From assembly GCA_905250025.1 (NCBI GenBank), contig CAJNOJ010000092.1, forward strand, positions 248,001-312,000: a stretch of DNA of 64,000 nt, in the 5' to 3' direction. Source of the DNA: Adineta ricciae (taxonomy: Eukaryota; Rotifera; Eurotatoria; Adinetida; Adinetidae). A model generated the notes under the pieces. It searched no databases and was not told the DNA's origin. It worked only from the letters and a program-made list of their open reading frames with translations. A program made the translations under genes and the position numbers. Below, one piece after another: positions 36,101 through 48,100 of this stretch (position 1 is its first letter; each line of letters starts with the position of its first letter).

Positions 36101-39100
36101 TGAGAGAATTAGTACGCGGCGAATTAACTGATAATGCACGTGAAACATTGAAAGCATTAATTGTTATTGAAGTACACGCACGTGATGTGGTCATCAATCT
36201 CATCGAGGAAAAAGTTATGAATGTCAATGATTTTGAATGGATCTCACAAGTAAGATACAAGGAAACGAATTTCACTACAATTCTACTTCGATTTGATTAG
36301 TTACGTTATTATTGGAATGAAGATCATCTGTACATTCGTGCTGTCAACGCAGAATTTCGTTATGGTTATGAGTATTTAGGTAATACACCACGTTTGGTTA
36401 TTACACCGTTGACTGACCGGTGTTATCTGACATTAACTGGCGCTTTACATTTGAAATTCGGTGGTGCACCAGGTAAAATCAAAACTTCCGTAGAATTGAC
36501 TTGATAACCAAGTTATTCTTTAGCTGGACCCGCTGGTACAGGAAAAACGGAAACAACTAAAGATTTAGCTAAAGCGATGGCTGTTCAATGTGTCGTGTTC
36601 AACTGTTCTGATCAATTAGATTTTATGGTAATGATTATTCAAACTTAGTTGAATACTTATCTATTATTCTAGGCTATGGCCAAGTTTTTCTGCGGTTTAG
36701 CAAGGTGAGTACAGTTATGCATTGTATATCCACAACGAATTTTTATTCGTATATCATCACAACATGTAAAGTGCCGGAGCATTTGCGTGTCTTGATGAGT
36801 TTAACCGTATAGATATTGAAGTCTTGAGTGTTGTTGCTAACCAAGTTTCAACAATTCTTCGTGCATGTCAGTTACGGGTATAAACACATACAATACAAAA
36901 ACGTAGATTTCTTCTCTATTCTTGTGATTCATTTGGGATATAATCGAGTGATTCTGATGGGCTCTCTTGTGATTCAAATCTCTTAGCTCAGATTCAAGTA
37001 TTTCTGCTCTTTCTTTCTTCCTTCAGTGCCGGTGCATGGGCTTGCTTCGATGAATTTAATCGAATCGATATTGAAGTACTTTCGGTAGTTGCTCAACAGA
37101 TTCAAGTGATTAATCAGGCTTTAATGCAAAAGGTAATTTGATAATCGGTGTGGTGAACTGATTTGTTTTCGTATGATAATAACCGATTTTAATATATACA
37201 TCTTATCAGTTGTGGTTGTTGGTGTTGTTTGGATGAGTTTAATGTTAGTATACTAAATGAAACGGAATATCGATGATGATTTATAATCTATGATAGCGCA
37301 TCAACATTGAAGTTCTATCAGTAGTGGCAAACCAAGTGCTAACGATTCAACTAACTCTTCGAACTCGTGTATAGTGATTACGCTACTAACATAATTGATT
37401 TCTTTTTGCTGATTATTAGTTTTGAAAGATTTATTTGAATTAGTGTTCTAAACATGTTTTTGTTCGTCTAGGCTGAAAGATTCATGTTTGAAGGCAAAGA
37501 AATCGTTCTCAAATCCTCATGTGCCGTTTTCATTACAATGAATCCAGGTTATGCTGGACGGTATGCTAGACATTCTCATAGTTAATCTTAAACAATGATT
37601 TATTTTAGTACTGAATTGCCCGATAATCTTAAAGCTCTATTTCGACCAGTCGGTAAGTGACGGAGTAGTGCGTCTCTACGAAATTCAACTAATTATCATT
37701 TAGCTATGATGGTTCCGGACTATGGTCTTATTGCTGAGAATTCACTATTTTCGTTTGGCTTTTCCGATGCTAAACCTTTAGCGAAAAAGATTGTTCAAAC
37801 ATTCAAGTTATCATCAGAACAATTGAGTTCACAAGATCACTACGATTTCGGTATGCGTGCCGTCAAATCTGTCATTTCGGCAGCTGGCAATCTCAAACGA
37901 CAATATCCAAACATGAATGAAGTTAGTCATCGATCGATTTCTTTCGTATGATAATCTCCCTATACCTCCTTAGGATTTAATTTGTCTGCGAGCCATTCGT
38001 GACGTTAACATTCCGAAATTTCTCCAAGATGATTTGAAACTATTTACTGGTATCGTTTCTGATCTTTTCCCGAAGATTAAGTAAGACTTACTGGGTTATT
38101 AAGTAATAGCAATTGAAAGAATGCATGTATTTGTAGAGAGGAACCTATCGACTATAAAATACTGGAAGAAGGTTTACGCCATGCATGTCGTCAACTTAAT
38201 CTCAAAGATGTTGACGGATTTTTACTCAAATGTATCCAGTTATTCGAAACAACCATTGTTCGACACGGTAAGTTCAAGCGCAATGATCATAGAAGTTACT
38301 TAGTACATTCGGCTTGTCTAGGTCTGATGCTTGTCGGTCCAACAGGCTCTGGCAAAACGAAGAGTTATGAATCTTTACAAATAGCTATGACACATATGAA
38401 AGGAAAAATCAATCCGGCCGGTTCACCATTCAAACCCGTACACACCTATGTTCTCAATCCAAAATCCATTACTATGGGTCAATTGTACGGTGCATTCGAT
38501 GATTTGACTCATGAATGGTAAATTTTCTTGATAAACTTTGATTTGCAACATATGAGTGATGTTTAGGACCGATGGTATACTTTCTACTTTGATGCGACAA
38601 GGCGTAGCTGCCGAAAATGATGATAAACGGTGGTATCTATTTGATGGTAAATTCGAAGTTTTGTTTGTAGAGAGAGATCAAGAATATTCTACGAATTTTA
38701 GGTCCTGTCGATGCTGTATGGATTGAAAATATGAACACAGTACTAGACGACAACAAAAAACTATGTTTGAGTAGTGGTGAAATTATCAAAATGACTGAAG
38801 TATGATTTTTTTTTGAAAGAAATGGTGAATCTCCTAATATACAAAACAAACTACTTCTTTTCAGGCGATGACAATGATGTTTGAAGTTGCTGATCTGTCT
38901 CAAGCATCACCTGCTACTGTATCTCGTTGTGGTATGGTCTACTTAGAACCTTCAATTCTCGGTCTACAACCATTCATCGAATGTTGGATGAAAAAGTTAC
39001 CCGATGCAATCTTTAAATACTACGAACAAATCAATCAACTATTCACTAATTTTCTCGAAGTAAGTCATCAAATTCATCTTCACTTCAGCAAATCAATTAC

Positions 39101-42100
39101 TGATCTATCTTTCTTTAGCCATCCTTGAAATTCCTACGAAAGAATGTGAAAGAAATCATTCCAACATATGATAGTAATTTAACATTTAGTCTGATAAAAA
39201 TGCTCGATTGTTTCATCCAACCATTTCGACCGCGAGAAGTAAGTTAAAGATCAGATCTCTTTTAGATATTTCTTAAGCATTCTTATTACAAAAATAAGAA
39301 AACATTCACATAAATAATATCTTTTCTCACTTTTTATTTCATTAGAAAGGACAACGTCAGGGTCGTGTAAGTCACATTAGTTTGCTACGTTGTTTTACTC
39401 TATTAATTATCTTAGTAACAAATTAAATTGTTTTCGATTTTTGCTTCTGCATTATGCTTTGTCCATATTTATTGACTTTGACATATCTTTCAATAGTTCA
39501 TATGCATCTATGATCCTATCTTGTCATATTTAGTCTGACAAACCAGCTCCGCCCGAAGCAGCTGAACGTGTTGCTGAACTTATCGAACCGTGGTTCATTT
39601 TCTCGCTTATCTGGTCCGTTGGTGCATCATGTGATAATGACTCGCGTCGAAAATTCTCCGAATGGTTACGTCAAAAACTCGTACACAATCCGGTAGGTTC
39701 GCCACAGATAACTTGTCGTTTTTCTTTATTCAATGTTTATTCATAGATAAAACTTGCAATTCCTGCCGAGGGACTTGTTTACGATTATGTGTTCGACGAT
39801 GGTGGTATTGTTCAGCCAACAGAAGAACAAAAAGCTAATGAAGAAGAAGGCAGTGATGACAGTAAAAAGCGTCAACCGCGATGGAAACATTGGTTAGCCG
39901 ATTTACCGCCATTTCAAATATCGAACGATGCGAAATTTTCGGATATACTTGTGCCAACTATTGATAACATCCGTAATGCACATATTATTGAAATGTTACT
40001 TCGAATGGATCGACCAGTGCTCTGCGTGGGTCCGACAGGAACAAGCAAGACATTAACAGTTGCTGATAAATTAACGCGTTCTATGCCGAAAGAATTCAGT
40101 CCTGAATTTATTGTCTTTTCAGCGAAAACAAATGCAAATCAAACACAAGATTTAATCGATTCAAAACTAGATAAAAGGTTTGTTGACTAAAGAGCACTTC
40201 TTGAAGGTTTTCATACGTGTTTTTGTCTTTGAAGACGTCGTGGTATTTACGGTCCACCATTAGGCAAAGTATTTCTGTTCTTTATCGATGATTTGAACAT
40301 GCCAGCTCTAGAAACGTACGGTGCTCAGCCACCAATCGAATTGATTCGACAATACATGGACTTTAAAGGCTGGTACGATCGAAAAGTTGTCGGTGAATTC
40401 CGTACATTAGTTGATATCAATTTCATCTGTGCGATGGGTCCACCAGGGTAAGAAGATCTATTCATTTGACAAGAAAGATCTTTGTTCACGACAAAAATTC
40501 TCTCTTTGTTTAGTGGTGGTCGTAATCCAGTTACACCACGGTTGACACGACATTTCAATTTCTTATCATTCACTGAACTTGAGAACGATAGTATGAGAAA
40601 GATCTTTTCAACGATATTCAACTGGTGGACGAGACATAACGAGTTTGTCCTGGGTCTTAGCGAGAAACTGGTCATGTCGTCGATTGAAGTTTATAAAACA
40701 ATATGTGCATCGTTGCTTCCAACACCGAGCAAATCTCATTACACGTTCAATCTTCGAGATTTGTCCAAAGTTTTTCAAGGAATGTTGATGATGGAGGCGA
40801 AGAAAATTGATGTGAGATAGATTGTTAAGTTGAATTTGTTGGAATAAGGATTTGTCTTATAGAATGTCGAGAGTCTACTTCGTTTATGGTACCATGAGAA
40901 CTGTCGTGTGTTTCAAGATCGTTTAATCAATGATGAAGATCGAGATTGGTTCCGGAACTTACTGGCTGAACATATGAAATCGGATTTCAGTATGAATTTC
41001 GAGAATGTCGTACAAGAACCTGTGCTCTATGGTGATTTTGTTGCTCAAACAGCTGATAAATCTTATCAAGAGCTGAACGACGTGAAACTAGTAAATAAAT
41101 CAGAAAGAAAATTGTTCAGAAAATGTTCATATGCCTCTTTCTCTGTAGATGAAGAATCGTTTAGATGAATACTTAGAAGAGTACAATCAAATCAATGTTG
41201 CTAAAATGAACCTAGTGTTATTCATGGATGCCATGAAGCATATTTCAAGAATCATACGTGTTATCAAACAACCGCTTGGTAATGCACTGCTGTTAGGTGT
41301 AGGCGGTTCTGGTCGACAATCACTCACACGACTTGCTGCATTCATGTATGTGTCTATACTGAGAAAAGTTCAATAGAAAAGAAAATTTTTATTTGTAGTT
41401 CGGAATATGAACTTCGTTCAATTCAACTATCCAAAAGTTATGGTAAGTTAATTTGATGAAGATAACTGAATTGATACAGGAAAAAGACTTTTTGCAATCA
41501 TAGGTATGACGGAATGGAAAGATGACTTGAGAAAATTTATGCTACACGCTGGTCTTCGTAACACTCCGACGGTGTTTCTCTTCTCGGATACACAAGTATA
41601 CAAATGAATATCTTCGCTTTCTTTTGAATGATTTTTCTCTGATAGATCAAAAGCGAATCGTTTTTGGAAGATTTGAATAACATCCTAAATAGTGGTGATG
41701 TGCCAAATATTTATCAATTTGATGAACTCGAACAAATTTATACTGTCATGAAACCGGTTGTATCTGAAGCTGGCCTACCGCCAACTAAAACGAATCTTTA
41801 TTCAGCTTATACAAAACGCGTGCGACAAAATCTGCACACTGTCGTTTGTATGAGGTAAATATCAAGATTCAAAAGCGTTCCTCTAAACAAGAAGTAATCA
41901 CTTTGTTTTAGTCCTATCGGCGAAATTTTCCGTGCTCGACTTCGTCAATTTCCGGCTTTGGTGAAGTAAGTTAACAGCAGAAGATTTGTGTACTATCTCA
42001 GCGTGTGTTTTTTTCTAGTTGCTGTACAATCGATTGGTATTCCGAATGGCCAAAAGATGCTTTGGAAGCTGTCTCAGAAACTTACTTGAACAATATGCCA

Positions 42101-45100
42101 ACGTTAGAGGCCGATGCAAAAGTTGTCCAAGGTCTAGTCAAGTTATGTCAAGAGATACATCAATCTGCAGCTTTGATGACAACAAAATATCGTGAAGAAA
42201 TGAGTCGACATAATTATGTTACACCGACATCTTATCTTGAACTGCTGAATATCTTTTCGAAAATCTTCGGCAAGAAAAAAGATGAACTAGTGTTAGCTAA
42301 ACGACGTACGAAAACAGGTTTGGACAAATTGTTGTCAACAGAGAAAGACGTGGCGAAATTGCGTGTTGAATTGAATGAAATGCTACCGTTACTTGATCAA
42401 GCTGTCCAAGAAACGAACGAAACGATGGCGAAAATCGCTGAAGATACATCAAGCACGGAAGAAATCAAAACTAAAGTAGCCAGCGAAGAAGAAGAAGTAC
42501 AGAAGAAAGTCAAAGAAACTCGTGCTATCGCCAGCGAAGCATCAGAACGGCTTGCAGAAGCCATGCCTGCACTTGAAGCTGCATTACAGAGTCTTGAAGT
42601 TCTATCGAAAAATGATATCAATGAAGTACGTGCTCTACAACGACCGCCGCAAGGTGTCAAATTAACAATGGAAGCCGTGTGTATTCTAAAACAAGTTGAA
42701 CCACTGAAGGTGCCTGTACCAAATAAGCCAGGAAAGAAAGAAGATGATTATTGGGAACCTGGTCGTGGTTTATTAGCTGATGCCGGTAAATTTCTTCAAT
42801 CACTGCGAGAATTCGATAAAGAAAACATTCCGGAAATTGTCATACAGAAATTACAAAAACATATTGACAGTCCTGATTTTGATCCGATTAAGATTGAGAA
42901 AACGTCGAAAGCGTGCAAATCGTTATGCATGTGGTGTCGAGCAATGTACGCATTCTATATGATTAACAAAGAAGTCGCACCACGTAAAGAAGCATTAGCA
43001 AATGCTGAAGCCGAATTAGCTATTGTCAAAGAAGTATTGGCAACAAAGAAACGTGAATTGAAAAAATTGGAAGAAGGTTTAAGAACATTACAAGTCAAAT
43101 ATGAAGATGCTGTACGAAAGAAAACAGAATATGAAACTAAAGTCGACGAATGTAATCAACGAATTGCGCGTGCAGAACGAGTAAGTTTGCCTTTTCTTTA
43201 TATGGGTATGAATATGTAGACGTTTCTGATATTGATTAGTTAACAACTGGTTTGGGCGATGAAAAAATTCGTTGGCAGGAAAATGTTGCGATGTTGGACA
43301 ATTCTCTAGGAAATGTCATTGGCGATGTGCTCGTTTGTTCGGGATTTATTGCATATCTTGGTCCATTTACTGTAAATATTTAAATGAAAATCATTTTTCT
43401 CTTCTATTCAAAGCCCATTCCCTCATTCTAGGCTGAATACCGTGAAAATATGGTCCGAGAATGGATTACGAAGTTAACTGCATACAATGTACCACATTCC
43501 GACAATCCAGAATTAGTTCGAGTCTTGGGTGATGCTGTCAAGATTCGTAATTGGCAATTAGCCGGCTTACCAAAGGATAACTTATCCGTACAAAACGGTG
43601 TTATCGTTCAATATTCAAATCGTTGGCCGTTATTCATCGATCCACAAGGACAAGCAAATAAATGGATTAAAAATATGGTATAAGTGAAACTATGAATGAG
43701 AGATGAAATTCATTGTTGTTGTTATATTGAAATTTTAGGAAAAAAATACAGGTCTCGATGTGATGAAACTGTCGGATCGTGATTATTTACGAACATTAGA
43801 AAATTCGATTCGATTCGGTAAACCATGTCTATTAGAAAACGTAGGAACAGATATAGATCCTGGTATGTCTTACGCAGTTTCGTAAAGTTTGAGAGAAACT
43901 TATATTTTCTTTTTAGCTCTCGAACCCGTTCTACTGCGTCAAGTAAATATTTTAAACAACACTATTATAGTCATTACTCTTTTTCATTTAAACAGACTTT
44001 TCGTCAATCGGGCAGCACCGTAATCAAGCTGGGTGATGCTACTATACCGTACCATGATGATTTTCGTTTTTATATTACCACTAAACTGCCGAATCCACAA
44101 TATACACCAGAAATATCGGTTAAAGTAACACTGGTGAACTTCACGTTATCCCCAAGGTAAAAATAAAGATCATTTTCTCTAGAAGTATATCATTTGTTTG
44201 TTTGTTTGTTTTTAGTGGTTTGGAAGATCAAATGTTAGCACGTGTTGTTGCTGAAGAACGTCCTGATTTGGAAGAAATGAAAAATACACTGATTGTATCC
44301 AATGCCACTATGCGCAACGAACTGAAAGCGTTAGAAGATACGATTTTGGAAAAATTAAGTACAAGTGATAATCCAGTCGATGATATCGAATTAATCACAG
44401 CTCTCGAAGCATCAAAAGCTAAATCCACAGAAATCAAAGTTTGTGGTCATTGTTTGAGTAGCACAAAGATTTATTTCGCTCGTTTTGTTTAGACGAAAAT
44501 GCAAGCGGCCGAACAGACAGAAAAGGATATTGATATAACCCGCGCTGAATATGTTCCTGTCGCCGTGAATACACAAATTTTGTTCTTCTGTGTTTCCGAT
44601 TTGGCAAATGTTGATCCTATGTATCAGTACTCATTAGAATGGTTCACAAACATCTTCTTAACCAGCATTCAAAGTGCACCACGAGCAGGTAGAATGTTTT
44701 TCTCTTTCTATTGCTATTTCTCAACAAAAATGTTTGCTTATTTCTAGATAATTTGGAAAATCGCATCAAGAACATCAACGATTATTTCACGTTTAGCCTT
44801 TATTGCAATGTCTGTCGAAGTTTATTTGAAAAACATAAATTATTATTTGCATTCTTATTAACTGTACGAATATTAATGAATCAAAAGAAAATCCAAATGG
44901 TAAGTTCGATTCTGTTTCCTTTCATCAAGACAAGAGCGAACAAACAACAGAGATTATTTGTCTTTCCATATGTAAATTGAACTTGACATGATGATTATGC
45001 TAGTCTAATTCGATGCATTTTGTAATAAGAACTGTTCTGTATCATCTCAACGGTTGACTATTCAATAATGACTGACAATTTCGACTTATAAATCGTTATT

Positions 45101-48100
45101 TGTTATCAAGTCATTTTCCGAGATCTGTTTATATTCTTGTTTTCCTCGTCGTCGGCTTGATTCTTCTGTGCGTAAGTGATATGCGGAAATACATTGATTG
45201 GTTTGAGATACGGTCGATTGTAATGTTGCTGACGACATAGCGGAGGGTAATGTTCGATGTGGCGACGAGATGAGACCACAGAATAATTTCTCGTATCGAA
45301 AGGTTTTCTTTAACGTTGACAAAAATTTTTCGTTAAATGCACAATAGAAAAAGAAATTAATCGAATAGTTTAATAACAGCATAATGTTCGTGATTAACTT
45401 TTGTATACGAAAACCAACGTAGTAGTAATTTGGATATTTCTTTTTGGTTAAGGACCGTACGAGACCAGGGTACGAGATAATGGTAAATGTGTTACATATG
45501 AGAAAGACGATCACAACAGCCACGAGAGTTTTTGTTAAGCGATGCTCGTCGCGAAGACGTTTTTGTGCTGCAGCACTTACACCAGCGGTTGTTGAATTGA
45601 GATTCCGTTGTTGTCGGGCGATCAATTCTGCTAACGTGTAACGATTTGATGATTGTACACGTGTGATTAAACTTAAGTTCAAACAAAGTAATATGGCGAA
45701 TGGAATTATTTGATTGATACCTAACATAGTAGAGTAATAATAGTTTTTCAATGGCAGGAAACTTTCTTCTGTGTGACCGACTACGCAAAAGCATTGACCC
45801 ATATGAGAAGTATTTGTTGATGAGTATCGGATTTGAAATGGATGCGTGACGCAATTCGATGAGTTGAATTTCGTTTCGGTATCAATCTTCTTCTCAACTG
45901 TTTCAGTTAAAAATCTCGGAAGATTTAACAGGCTGCATAGAACCATGATAATAGCAATAACGCGACGTGCATAACTTGGTTTACAGAAACTCTGTGTACG
46001 TAATGGATAGGTTGTGAATAAATAACGTTCGACAGTCAATGCAACGGTAATCATGATACTAACTTGACCAAAGTAATTTGCCATGGGTACGAATAGTCGC
46101 GCTTCGAGACGCGTCAAAGTAAAGAAGATGTCTTCATGTCTAATATAATCACCGCGCACGACTGAAACAGGTGAAAAGGAAATTAATGTTAACATATCAG
46201 CTAATGCTAAGCCTGTGAGATAAGTATAGGGAGATTCTTTGAGACGACGTTGAACAAGAACACATAGATTAAGTATGTTACATACGACACCGAATATACA
46301 AATTGTTAACATCACATAACGATAACCAGCAACTTCGATATCATGTAGTGCATTCGAACGAATCGATCCATTGACGTTTAATAAACAAGGAGCTTTATAC
46401 ATGATGACAATATTCCTGTTTGTTTATCTAAAAACAATAACTATGAATGTTCTATTTAGAACGAATATCGATTCTTCTTGGCTGGTGGTTCAACGCGACC
46501 TGTTGATGTACCCAATCCCGCTCCTAAGTGGATAACGGATCGTATTTGGTCAGAAATACTTACACTTGAATCAATAAACGCATTCAAAGGTTTTGCACAA
46601 AATTTCCAAACTTATATCAAAGATTACAAGCAAATATTCGACAGCAGTGAGCCTGAAAAGTAAGTACAAGCATATATATATATATATAAAGATACTTTTA
46701 TTCGTTCGTACGGATGATCAGTCAAATCATTTATCAATCGAAAGAGTGCAGATTCGAAGAGAAAAACTAATAACTCAGAAAACAGCTTCGAGCGAACTAC
46801 TTAGTCAACGAGTAGCCTTCTTCATCTGTTTGTTAAATTTATGAGAAAAATAAGTAAAATTCGAATAAAAAGGAGATCTAGGCAAAAGATATGCGCTACT
46901 CAATTCAGTGGGGGTTAGTCTACATTATCTAATTTGTAATGGAAGATGCATTAAGAACAGTACGAATCTCCTACCTCATCTTGCCTATTGACGAAGAAGA
47001 AAAGAAATCGGTTGGTTGTCAGTATATGTAATGTTGAACACATCAACTACATTTAGCCTACAGGGCATATTTGTTTTCTTAAGAAAAAAAAAACCATTGC
47101 CTGTTAATGTTCTAATTCTTTAGCGTTAGATGAAAAAATCTGCGAGATTAGACAAGAAATTGTCAATATGCAAATCAATTGACTTTTTCAAAGGTAATCT
47201 CGAGATGTGTATGTGTAGGAGGAAGAAACAATATATTTGAAAACGAATAGAATAGATCGTACTATGCAGAATCACAAAATTCTTTTCCTTTATTTCTTCG
47301 TCGACTCAATCAATAGACAATGCTCGCAGCGATATAGTTCATTGAGTCAATGGATAAACCAGGAATGCAATTGTGTGGATGGTTAACATTATCGTGCGTT
47401 GTCTATCGTGATAATATTTCTCATATACTTGTTCTCATTGACAATTGACAAGAAGAAGTCTAATACAATAATTATGCCAATGATGAACTATGTGAAGAGA
47501 ATATATATATGTCTAGATATCTTTATTGAATATTACAATGAGCAAGAAGAGCGCGACTAGAGAAATCGGCAAGTGAATCAGTAATGCTTATTCTAAATGC
47601 AAAAGATGAAGGAACTTTATTACCTTTCAAGATCGATGTTGGTGTTAACATGCCGATACGATATCGAATACGACTTTTTTTACTCAGATCTACTCGACGA
47701 TATATCATGAGAATAAGATATCGTATGTTGTTGCTTATGCACATAAATGCTAACGATAGAGGAAAGAGAGACACAGAGGGAGAGAACTGTTCCTAGTATT
47801 CTCAGACATCTATATTTGACGTGCTTTATAGTCGTATTTGACGATGATCATGAGATCATTTTTATATAATATAGCAAAAAAAAGAATGGAATAGTAACGA
47901 GAAGACAGACATAGGAGCGGATATTCTTCCTCGGGGAGCAGCTATTTACTTTTTCGATTGCTACTTATGCCTATCCCAAATGGGCATATGATTTGACATG
48001 AACTTATTAGTTTTTCTTCTATTTATTGATGTATCTTATCATAGAGCTCATCTACCTCAAGAATGGGCTAATCGTTTGGATGACTTTCAAAAAATCATGT

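Noticed and set aside
47523..47796. Small open frames in the 1.4-kb DNAH1 intron as a third nested gene
   Set aside because: Overlapping frames on both strands, Arg/Ile-rich, no signal peptide or domain.
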